Positions 1 to 5,865 of a DNA stretch of 9,330 bases are shown piece by piece. The DNA comes from an uncultured Agathobacter sp. Its GTDB lineage: Bacteria; Bacillota; Clostridia; Lachnospirales; Lachnospiraceae. A program made the translations under genes and the position numbers. The stretch spans positions 1 through 9,330 of the forward strand of contig CAKRKX010000087.1 in assembly GCA_934358675.1 (NCBI GenBank), in the 5' to 3' direction. Under the pieces are notes generated by a model. The model did no database searches. It saw only the letters and a program-made list of their open reading frames with translations, and was not told the DNA's origin. The first letter of the stretch is position 1, and each line of letters starts with the position of its first letter.

Positions 1-363
1 TCCGGTAAGGACTGCACGAAGGTTGACCGTTCCGCAGCATACGCAGCACGTTATGTTGCCAAGAACATCGTAGCAGCAGGTCTTGCTGAAAAATGCGAGA
101 TCCAGTTGTCTTACGCAATCGGTGTGGCTGAGCCTACATCTGTCATGGTTGATACATTCGGAACAGGTAAGATCGCTGACGACAAGCTGGTTGAGGTCGT
201 AAGAGAGAACTTCGATCTTCGCCCGGCAGGAATCATCAAGATGCTTGATCTGCGCAGACCGATCTATCGTGGAACTGCAGCGTACGGACATTTCGGACGT
301 ACCGACTTAGATCTTCCGTGGGAAGCAACCGACAAGGTTGATGTATTGAAGAAATACCTTTAA
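1..363 (+). CDS. metK: S-adenosylmethionine synthetase, C-terminal part
   Basis: This is the last 120 codons of methionine adenosyltransferase, which makes S-adenosylmethionine from ATP and methionine in the cytoplasm. The frame is open from base 1 and stops at TAA 361-363, so the 5' two thirds lie outside the window (the family is usually about 385-400 residues). Recognisable conserved blocks are [20 protein letters not shown] at the left edge, then [14 protein letters not shown], and near the end [15 protein letters not shown], all typical of the MetK C-terminal domain. GKDxTKVDRS is the conserved stretch that contributes ATP/phosphate contacts in the family. The last residues ([17 protein letters not shown]) match the usual end, so the C-terminus looks intact. 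Codon use is strongly biased, as expected for a highly expressed housekeeping gene. A terminator hairpin follows at 432-463, which separates it from the signalling genes downstream. Confidence 0.97.
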   Translation, partial: SGKDCTKVDRSAAYAARYVAKNIVAAGLAEKCEIQLSYAIGVAEPTSVMVDTFGTGKIADDKLVEVVRENFDLRPAGIIKMLDLRRPIYRGTAAYGHFGRTDLDLPWEATDKVDVLKKYL

Positions 364-398
364 TACAGGCGGTGTAGCTTTCATATGTTTATGAAAAG

Positions 399-431
399 TT
401 TACATATTTTCGAATCAAACAATGTTATAAT
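399..431 (+). promoter_or_regulatory. Candidate promoter for the histidine kinase operon
   Basis: A perfect extended -10 (TGTTATAAT, 423-431) sits directly before the metK terminator stem. The best -35-like hexamer is TTTACA at 399-404, but the spacer is 21 bp, longer than the usual 16-18; an extended -10 can work with a weak -35. Predicted transcription would start near 437-440, inside the 5' arm of the terminator hairpin, so the new mRNA would not carry the complete hairpin. This is inference from motif match only. Confidence 0.5.
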
Positions 432-463
432 AAAGCACAGGGATGCGTTTCCCTGTGCTTTTT
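432..463 (+). terminator. Intrinsic terminator after metK
   Basis: AAAGCACAGGG (432-442) pairs perfectly with CCCTGTGCTTT (451-461) around an 8-nt loop, and a run of five T ends the 3' arm (459-463). It lies 69 bp after the metK stop and 28 bp before the histidine kinase start. The A-rich base of the stem mirrors the T-run, so it could also act on the opposite strand. Confidence 0.85.
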
Positions 464-490
464 GCATAACAGAGGATGAAGAGGTAATTT

Positions 491-1981
491 ATGAAGATCA
501 AGACGAAACTGATTATTTCTTTTTGTATTATTATTTTTGTGCCTGTTTTTCTGGCAGCGATCACCATTATCGGTTTTTGCAATTTCCAGACACACGTGAT
601 CGAGGAGACATACGGAATCAAGAACGCCAATGCATATAGCATTATGAATTCGGTACAGCTTTTAAATAAATATACTGTTGCAGATTTTGAGAAGATCAAG
701 AGGGCTGCCCGCAATCATTCGGAGGAGCTGCTGGATACAAGTTATCTGCAGGATATGAATGCGGATCTGTTGACGAAGTATTCCTATTTGATTGTGCGTG
801 TTGGAGAGAGTTATTATTACAACGGCGGAATGGACAATGAGTCTGTTTTGGATGCGCTGCCGAAGTATGGCAAAACCGGATCTAAATCCGGCGAGGGAAT
901 CTACATCGACAGCGAAGAGGATGTGCTCGTGAAACAGGTTGATTTTGAGAATGATGCCGGGAAAAAGACGAGTGTGTTTATTATCACGTCGATGGATGAG
1001 AGCGTGCCGGAGGTGCGTCAGCTTGTGATCGGCGGCGTGGTTGCCGTCATTCTGATTCTGCTCATGACCGCAAGCATGATGATCATCTGGATCTATCAGA
1101 GTATGATCACACCGATCAAGAAGCTGCGTGTTGCGGCGGAAAACATCAAGGAGGGCAACCTTGATTTCGAGATGGATGTCCGGGGGGACGATGAGATTGG
1201 CGAACTCTGCGTGACGTTCGAGGAGATGCGCCAGCGCCTGAAAGACAACGCGGAGGAGAAGATAAACAACGAGCGCGAGAACAAGGCTTTGATCAGCAAT
1301 ATCGCGCATGATCTCAAGACACCGATCACTGCGGTCAAGGGTTATTCCGAGGGAATCATGGACGGTGTCGCCAATACGCCGGAAAAAGTTGATAAATACG
1401 TGCGAACCATATACAATAAAGCTAACGAGATGGATATGCTCATCAACGAGCTGACGCTTTATTCCAAGATTGATACAAACCGTATTCCGTACAATTTTGC
1501 GAAACTGAACGTGTATGAGTATTTCAAGGACTGCATCGAGGAGATCGGTCTGGATCTTGAGGCAAAAGGCATCGGATTGTCGTATTTCAATTATGCTACG
1601 GCGGACACGCTGATCATTGCCGATCCGGAGCAGCTGCGCCGCGTTGTCAACAATATCATTGGCAATTCGGTGAAGTACATGAACAAGACGGACAAATACA
1701 TCAACATCCGCATCAAGGATGTCGGTGATTTTATTCAGGTGGAGATCGAGGACAACGGACGGGGTATTGCCCAGAAAGATCTGCCTTATATTTTCGATCG
1801 CTTTTATCGGGCGGATGCATCGCGCAATTCCGCAACCGGCGGAAGCGGCATCGGATTATCGATCGTTAAGAAGATCATAGAGGATCACGGTGGCAAGATC
1901 TGGGCCACCAGCAAGGAAGACTGCGGAACAACGATGTATTTTGTCATCCGCAAGTATCAGGAGGTATCAGTAGATGAGTAG
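491..1981 (+). CDS. Membrane sensor histidine kinase (HAMP, HisKA, HATPase_c)
   Basis: A 496-residue two-component sensor kinase. One transmembrane helix spans about residues 7-29 and a second about 178-202; between them is an extracytoplasmic sensor region of roughly 148 residues that I cannot assign to a named ligand-binding fold. A HAMP linker follows (about 203-255), then the HisKA dimerisation domain with the phospho-accepting H273 in SNIAHDLKTPI. The ATP-binding domain shows the N box (NNIIGNSVKY, N388/N392), G1 box (DNGRG, 421-425), F box (FDRFYR, 435-440) and G2 box (GGSGIGL, 451-457), so the catalytic set is complete. The ATG is preceded by AAGAGG (479-484) with 6-nt spacing. The stop codon overlaps the response regulator start by 8 bp, which indicates a cognate, translationally coupled pair. 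The sensed signal is unknown. Confidence 0.95.
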   Translation: MKIKTKLIISFCIIIFVPVFLAAITIIGFCNFQTHVIEETYGIKNANAYSIMNSVQLLNKYTVADFEKIKRAARNHSEELLDTSYLQDMNADLLTKYSYLIVRVGESYYYNGGMDNESVLDALPKYGKTGSKSGEGIYIDSEEDVLVKQVDFENDAGKKTSVFIITSMDESVPEVRQLVIGGVVAVILILLMTASMMIIWIYQSMITPIKKLRVAAENIKEGNLDFEMDVRGDDEIGELCVTFEEMRQRLKDNAEEKINNERENKALISNIAHDLKTPITAVKGYSEGIMDGVANTPEKVDKYVRTIYNKANEMDMLINELTLYSKIDTNRIPYNFAKLNVYEYFKDCIEEIGLDLEAKGIGLSYFNYATADTLIIADPEQLRRVVNNIIGNSVKYMNKTDKYINIRIKDVGDFIQVEIEDNGRGIAQKDLPYIFDRFYRADASRNSATGGSGIGLSIVKKIIEDHGGKIWATSKEDCGTTMYFVIRKYQEVSVDE

Positions 1982-2663
1982 AATTTTGATCGTGGAAGAT
2001 GAGGTTGCGATCGCAGACCTCGAGAAGGATTATCTGGAGCTTAGCGGCTTCGAAGTGGAGATTGAGAATGACGGGCGAAGCGGATTGAACCGTGCGTTAA
2101 ACGAGGAGTTTGATCTGTTTATCTTAGATCTGATGCTTCCGGAGGTGGACGGATTTGAGATCTGCCGCCAGATCCGTGAGAAGAAGAATACACCGATCCT
2201 CATGGTTTCGGCGAAGAAGGATGATATTGACAAGATCCGCGGCCTCGGACTTGGCGCGGATGATTATGTGACAAAGCCTTTTTCCCCGAGCGAGCTGGTT
2301 GCGCGTGTCAAGGCACATCTTGCGCGTTATGAGCGATTGATCGGCAGCAGTGTGCCGGAGAATGACATCGTAGAGATCCGCGGTATCCGCATCGACAAGA
2401 CGGCACGCCGCGTGTGGGTCAACGGTGAGGAGAAGCAGTTTACCACGAAGGAGTTTGATCTCCTGACGTTTCTTGCGGAGCACCCGAATCACGTGTTCAC
2501 GAAGGAAGAGCTGTTCCGTGAGATCTGGGATATGGAATCGATCGGCGATATTGCAACTGTCACGGTACACATCAAAAAGATTCGTGAGAAGATCGAACTT
2601 AACACAACCAAGCCACAGTACATTGAGACAATATGGGGCGTTGGATATCGGTTTAAACTTTAA
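1974..2663 (+). CDS. OmpR/PhoB-family response regulator
   Basis: A 229-residue DNA-binding response regulator, the likely phosphorylation partner of the kinase it overlaps. The receiver domain (about 1-120) has the acidic pocket E8/D9 (VEDE), phospho-acceptor D52 in FILDLMLP, S79 in MVSAK and K101 in the TKPF loop. The C-terminal winged helix (about 130-229) has TTKEFDLLTFL, the recognition-helix region VTVHIKKIREKI and the family-typical end WGVGYRFKL. Length is normal for the family. The start is supported by AGGAGG at 1959-1964, 9 nt before the ATG, inside the kinase gene. Its target promoters cannot be read from the window. The DNA just after the stop contains a second, diverged version of the codons for its last nine residues (see the entry at 2739-2768), suggesting past recombination or duplication at this end. 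Confidence 0.96.
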   Translation: MSRILIVEDEVAIADLEKDYLELSGFEVEIENDGRSGLNRALNEEFDLFILDLMLPEVDGFEICRQIREKKNTPILMVSAKKDDIDKIRGLGLGADDYVTKPFSPSELVARVKAHLARYERLIGSSVPENDIVEIRGIRIDKTARRVWVNGEEKQFTTKEFDLLTFLAEHPNHVFTKEELFREIWDMESIGDIATVTVHIKKIREKIELNTTKPQYIETIWGVGYRFKL

Positions 2664-2688
2664 GGAAATAGTTAGCCCCATATTGTCT
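2626..2688. repeat. 14-bp perfect inverted repeat across the regulator stop codon
   Basis: AGACAATATGGGGC (2626-2639, inside the last codons of the response regulator) is the exact reverse complement of GCCCCATATTGTCT (2675-2688, 12 bp after the stop). The loop is 35 nt and contains the stop codon. There is no T-run after the 3' arm, so it is not a standard intrinsic terminator. The inner GCCCCAT (2675-2681) can instead pair with ATGGGGC at 2738-2744, so two exclusive RNA structures are possible. Confidence 0.8.
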
Positions 2689-2715
2689 ATTGTCAATTGA
2701 TGCGCATACGCGCGG

Positions 2716-2734
2716 CAGGCAGCCAAGCTGCCTG
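2716..2734. repeat. Perfect 8-bp hairpin in the regulator-PilZ spacer
   Basis: CAGGCAGC (2716-2723) and GCTGCCTG (2727-2734) form a GC-rich stem with a 3-nt CAA loop. A second small hairpin, GCGC-ATAC-GCGC, lies just before it at 2702-2713. Both are enclosed by the GCCCCAT/ATGGGGC pair at 2675-2681 and 2738-2744. No T-run follows, so it does not look like a terminator. It could be an RNA element of the mRNA leader of the PilZ gene or a small repetitive element; the window has no second copy. Confidence 0.55.
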
Positions 2735-2738
2735 TGGA

Positions 2739-2768
2739 TGGGGCGTAGGGTACAGATTTAAATTTTAA
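2739..2768 (+). pseudogene. Relic second copy of a response-regulator 3' end
   Basis: Read in frame, this stretch encodes WGVGYRFKF followed by TAA, almost identical to the real end of the upstream regulator (WGVGYRFKL, 2634-2663), exactly 105 bp further on. The DNA matches at 24 of 30 positions; five of the six differences are synonymous and one changes Leu to Phe. Similarity continues weakly past the stop (8 of 12). Upstream in the same frame there is no receiver or winged-helix sequence. The synonymous pattern means this was once the end of a working OmpR-type gene, not a random or very recent copy. It is a recombination scar or deletion remnant; it is too short to encode anything functional now. 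Confidence 0.6.
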
Positions 2769-2783
2769 AGGGATAGTTTGTTT

Positions 2784-3479
2784 ATGAAAATTTCGGAAGT
2801 TGAGAAGGGAAGCAATCTTGTCGTTAAAGTTTTTCCGAAGGTGATGAAAGACGGCGTTGAGGTTCGAAGCCAACGATCGTTGGACTTTTCGGTAAATGTA
2901 CAAAAAGTTTATACGACCGCGATTGCGGTGGATGAGATCAAGACCGCTACGGCGCCGACGGATAAGCCGGGCGCCAAAGGCGACAAGGGGATGGCGACCG
3001 TCAGTTTTCAGTCCGCCAAAGTTTTTATTGATCTGTATCTGTTTGTGGACGATACGCCGCCGATCGTGTGGGAGAATGTGACGATCAAGCATGCGCGCGG
3101 AGACAACGGACCGTGCCATGTGATCATGCCGAGCAAAGACGGCGTGAAGATGAACCGCAGACATGCATATCGATTGGATGTGCATGCGCCCGCCAATATT
3201 ACGGTGGGAAGAGAGCGCGTGCAGGTGCAGGGCATGGTGCGTGACGTGTCTTCCAACGGATTTGCGATCGTGACCACGAAGGAAGATATCCGCGGCGGCG
3301 AGGAAGTGCGCGCGGAGATGTTCGACAAAGAGACGGCGCTTTTGCTTGTGGGAGCCTGTGTGCGCAAGCGTGCGATGTCGGACGGTCGTTTTCTGTACGG
3401 ATGTAAGATGAAATTTGACAATCCACAGGTGCGCAAATTTATCAATGAGAAGCAACGCCAGAGGATGAAGACCGATTAA
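2784..3479 (+). CDS. PilZ-domain c-di-GMP-binding protein
   Basis: A 231-residue soluble protein with a C-terminal PilZ domain (about 122-222). It shows both c-di-GMP signatures: the RxxxR motif (R126 and R130 in RRHAYR) and DxSxxG (D154, S156, G159 in DVSSNG), plus the typical late strand GCKMKF (206-211). The N-terminal part (1-120) looks like the beta-rich flagellar-brake type domain found before PilZ in YcgR-like proteins, interrupted by a Pro/Gly/Lys-rich stretch at about 54-70. The family binds c-di-GMP and alters motility, secretion or surface polymer synthesis; the partner here is unknown. I chose the ATG at 2784 over an in-frame TTG at 2778 because AAAGGGA (2767-2773) lies 10 nt from the ATG but only 4 nt from the TTG. 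The ribosome binding site falls inside the duplicated segment that follows the response regulator. It may be co-transcribed with the kinase-regulator pair. Confidence 0.88.
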   Translation: MKISEVEKGSNLVVKVFPKVMKDGVEVRSQRSLDFSVNVQKVYTTAIAVDEIKTATAPTDKPGAKGDKGMATVSFQSAKVFIDLYLFVDDTPPIVWENVTIKHARGDNGPCHVIMPSKDGVKMNRRHAYRLDVHAPANITVGRERVQVQGMVRDVSSNGFAIVTTKEDIRGGEEVRAEMFDKETALLLVGACVRKRAMSDGRFLYGCKMKFDNPQVRKFINEKQRQRMKTD

Positions 3480-3522
3480 AAAAGTTCAGTGGAAAGAGAG
3501 CCAGGATACACAGGAGGTAATT

Positions 3523-4650
3523 ATGGAGAAACAGAACGTATATTTTACAACATTTAAGACAACAGGAAGTGAGAATCTTTTGCAGAAGCTGCACCGGCTG
3601 ATGAAGAAAGCCGGTTTTGAAACGATTGACATGAAAGATAAATATGCAGCGATCAAGATTCATTTCGGAGAGTATGGAAATCTCGCTTTTTTACGTCCGA
3701 ATTACGCAAAAGTTGTTGCGGATTACTGTAAGGAACTGGGTGGAAAGCCATTCCTGACGGATTGTAATACGCTTTATGTCGGCAGCCGTAAGAATGCGTT
3801 GGATCATCTGGATACCGCGTATGTAAATGGATTTTCGCCGCTGCAGACGGGGTGCCATGTGTTGATCGCGGATGGACTCAAAGGAACCGATGAGACGATC
3901 GTTCCGATCAACGGCGAGTATGTAAAGGAAGCCAAGATCGGACATGCGATCATGGATGCGGATGTATTTATTTCACTGACTCATTTCAAGGGACATGAGA
4001 TGGCAGGATTCGGTGGTGCAATCAAGAATATCGGTATGGGATGCGGATCCCGTGCCGGAAAGATGGAGCAGCATTGTGACGGTAAGCCAAGCGTTAATGA
4101 GGCTCAGTGTGTGGGATGCGGTTCCTGTCAGAAAATCTGTGCACATGAAGCACCGATCATGGAGAACCACAAGGTACATATCGATCATGACAAGTGCGTT
4201 GGATGCGGACGTTGCCTGGCTGTCTGCCCGAAGGATGCGATTGCTGCGGACTATAATGATTCGGTAGCGATGCTCAATTACAAGATGGCAGAGTATGCGT
4301 ATGCGGTATGTAAGGATCGCCCTTGCTTCCATGTTTCGCTGATCTGTGATGTCTCGCCGAACTGTGACTGCCACTCTGAAAACGATATCCCGATCATTCC
4401 GAATGTCGGAATGCTGGCATCGTTTGATCCGGTCGCTTTGGATCAGGCGTGTGCGGATCTGTGCAATCAGATGACTCCGGTCAAGGACAGTGTGCTTGGT
4501 CACAATCTGGAAAAATGTGATCATGATCATCATGAGGATCATGCGGATCATTTCCATATGACGCATCCGGATACCGAGTGGAAGACATGCATCGAGCATG
4601 CGGTCAGGATCGGGCTTGGAACGAACGAATACGAATTGATTATGATCTAG
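3523..4650 (+). CDS. DUF362 protein with two [4Fe-4S] ferredoxin motifs
   Basis: A 375-residue cytoplasmic iron-sulfur protein of the DUF362 family. Residues 1-180 form the first DUF362 part, with KIHFGEYGN, LTDCNTLY and the block THFKGHEMAGFGGAIKNIG. A bacterial ferredoxin insert follows, with two complete CxxCxxCxxxC sets: C196/C199/C202/C206 and C225/C228/C231/C235. The first lacks the usual Pro after the last Cys (Ala instead); the second has it. The family block CDVSPNCDCHSENDIP (275-290) and SFDPVALDQAC (300-310) come next. An oddity is the tail CDHDHHEDHADHFHMTHPD (332-350), rich in His and Asp. The biochemical role of the family is not established; an electron-transfer or maturation role is inference. 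The start has AGGAGG at 3512-3517, 5 nt from ATG. The gene follows the PilZ gene by 43 bp with no terminator between, and ends 15 bp before the next gene. Confidence 0.9.
   Translation: MEKQNVYFTTFKTTGSENLLQKLHRLMKKAGFETIDMKDKYAAIKIHFGEYGNLAFLRPNYAKVVADYCKELGGKPFLTDCNTLYVGSRKNALDHLDTAYVNGFSPLQTGCHVLIADGLKGTDETIVPINGEYVKEAKIGHAIMDADVFISLTHFKGHEMAGFGGAIKNIGMGCGSRAGKMEQHCDGKPSVNEAQCVGCGSCQKICAHEAPIMENHKVHIDHDKCVGCGRCLAVCPKDAIAADYNDSVAMLNYKMAEYAYAVCKDRPCFHVSLICDVSPNCDCHSENDIPIIPNVGMLASFDPVALDQACADLCNQMTPVKDSVLGHNLEKCDHDHHEDHADHFHMTHPDTEWKTCIEHAVRIGLGTNEYELIMI
4519..4551 (+). repeat. GATCAT repeats encoding a His/Asp-rich stretch
   Basis: GATCAT occurs four times: in tandem at 4519-4530, then at 4537-4542 and 4546-4551, all in frame as Asp-His pairs of the DUF362 protein. 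The short tandem unit suggests expansion by slippage; the resulting D/H cluster could bind metal ions. Confidence 0.7.
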
Positions 4651-4665
4651 GAGCATGTAATCGCT

Positions 4666-5748
4666 ATGGCAGAACAGGAATGGAAGGTACGCTACAACGA
4701 TTTCAGCGGACCGCTCAGGTCACATGCGGGAAAGGAATTGCCGCTGAATCATAAGTTTACATGGAATGGAGATACATGGGTGGCGTTATCTGCCTATCTC
4801 TGCGGCAAGGGACTTGTATTGGATCTTGGAAAATGCGTGGAGCCGGATGAGATGCGCGCGTTTGTCAATAAATGGAAAGAGTACGAGGATCGCGATGATC
4901 TGCCGCAGGCGGTTGAAAATCAGATCCTCGAGGAAAATCCGGTGAATGTGGATCTGGTTCCGGAACTGAGTGTGAACGGAAAGCAGCTGAAGTGGTCAGG
5001 CAGCAGCGGAATGACCTATCTTCCGGCATCCGTTATGAGCGGAGTGCCCGCCGGAAGTGTTCCCGTGCCGGCGCAGGATTGTCCGGAAGATGAATCGGAA
5101 CCGGAATTCTGCGGCGATGAGGAAGCGGATGCGTGGGTTATGCATTACAATCTGGATACGTCAAAAGTGTGGTCGTTTCACCGGATCAACTTTGCATGGG
5201 CAACGATGCGCAAGCCGAAGATTTCTTCGATACAGCTTCGATTGAAGGAGGGACCGCATCTGGTATACGGCGAACCGTTCGGACCGTTAAAACCGGGTGA
5301 GAGTGTGGAGATTGTAAATCCTAAGACTCAGGAACCGTATAAGCTTACCGTATTGAAATTGGAACCGATCGAGTTGCCAAAGTATCCGGTTGCGATGCCG
5401 AAGTATCCGGTTACGATGCGCAAAATGGAATATCCGAGATGCTGTATGCAGATGAACTACAGGATAGAGCCGGAGATCGCACAGGGGAATTTATATCTTA
5501 ATGACTGTGCGCAAGGGGATCAGCCGGTTATGAAAGATGATAAGATGGTTGCAAGTGTCAGCGTGATCGGTCATGCAGATGGTCCGACTTCCATCTTTCT
5601 TGCAGGGAAGCTGGAAAAGAAAATAGAAGGATGTATCGCGTGTTCTGCGCTGCATTTTGAGCCGGTGGAGGAAGTCGTATGGCAGCCGGTTTTTCGTGTG
5701 GATGAGGAGGATGCAGTCGTGCTGGAGCTGCCATTAGCGGAAGCTTGA
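4666..5748 (+). CDS. Unrecognised 360-residue protein with IGHADGPTSIF motif
   Basis: I do not recognise the family. The protein is acidic and soluble in appearance, with no signal peptide or membrane helix. Residues 1-100 are globular (KFTWNGDTWVALSAYLCGKG). About 125-155 is a Pro/Glu/Asp-rich linker (VPAGSVPVPAQDCPEDESEP). Residues 160-300 look beta-rich, with a 7-residue tandem duplication (PKYPVAM, PKYPVTM) at about 238-251. The C-terminal part holds VSVIGHADGPTSIFLAGK (298-315), which resembles the GGADGPTxIF segment of the beta subunit of sodium-pumping decarboxylases, although nothing else here resembles that membrane protein. CxxC is at 323-326. TAGGAG at 4648-4653, overlapping the stop of the DUF362 gene, is 12 nt from the ATG, so the two are probably translated as a coupled pair and may work together. 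No function is claimed. Confidence 0.85.
   Translation: MAEQEWKVRYNDFSGPLRSHAGKELPLNHKFTWNGDTWVALSAYLCGKGLVLDLGKCVEPDEMRAFVNKWKEYEDRDDLPQAVENQILEENPVNVDLVPELSVNGKQLKWSGSSGMTYLPASVMSGVPAGSVPVPAQDCPEDESEPEFCGDEEADAWVMHYNLDTSKVWSFHRINFAWATMRKPKISSIQLRLKEGPHLVYGEPFGPLKPGESVEIVNPKTQEPYKLTVLKLEPIELPKYPVAMPKYPVTMRKMEYPRCCMQMNYRIEPEIAQGNLYLNDCAQGDQPVMKDDKMVASVSVIGHADGPTSIFLAGKLEKKIEGCIACSALHFEPVEEVVWQPVFRVDEEDAVVLELPLAEA
5377..5418 (+). repeat. 21-bp tandem duplication inside the ADGPTSIF protein gene
   Basis: Two adjacent 21-bp units (5377-5397 and 5398-5418) match at 19 of 21 positions and encode PKYPVAM and PKYPVTM. The duplication is in frame and looks recent. Confidence 0.85.
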
Positions 5749-5852
5749 CGCGTGTGGAAAGAAACCTGCAGACGGGTCGTTACATTGCATTATGATAGAA
5801 ATAGGCGGCAATGGATACAGACAGAAAAGCAGTGGGATTAAGCATTGACGAT

Positions 5853-5860
5853 AGAGGAGA
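5853..5860 (+). promoter_or_regulatory. Ribosome binding site that sets the rsmH-like start
   Basis: AGAGGAGA ends 5 nt before the ATG at 5866. An in-frame TTG lies upstream at 5845, before this site and without a binding site of its own, so the ATG is the supported start. Confidence 0.75.
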
Positions 5861-5865
5861 AAAAC

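Noticed and set aside
662..1309. A 215-codon minus-strand frame inside the histidine kinase gene
   Set aside because: Composition is a typical antisense shadow (runs of His, Arg, Leu, Ile) and the + strand frame has every kinase motif.
2626..2688. Invertible DNA switch at the end of the response regulator
   Set aside because: The 14-bp inverted repeats are perfect, but they enclose only 35 bp, too short for known site-specific inversion, and no recombinase gene is nearby.
2124..3455. A 443-codon open frame on the minus strand across the regulator and PilZ genes
   Set aside because: It is antisense to two genes with clear domain signatures, is rich in His/Arg/Leu as expected for a reverse shadow, has no ribosome binding site and resembles no protein family.
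3477..3522. Terminator between the PilZ and DUF362 genes
   Set aside because: There is an A-run but no stem of useful length; the genes are probably co-transcribed.
4666..5748. Calling the ADGPTSIF protein a sodium-pumping decarboxylase beta subunit
   Set aside because: Only one short motif matches. The protein lacks the many membrane helices of that subunit and no alpha or biotin-carrier partner is adjacent.
5768..5796. Promoter before the rsmH-like gene (TATGAT at 5791-5796)
   Set aside because: The -10-like hexamer is fair, but no acceptable -35 is found at 16-18 bp upstream; left uncalled.
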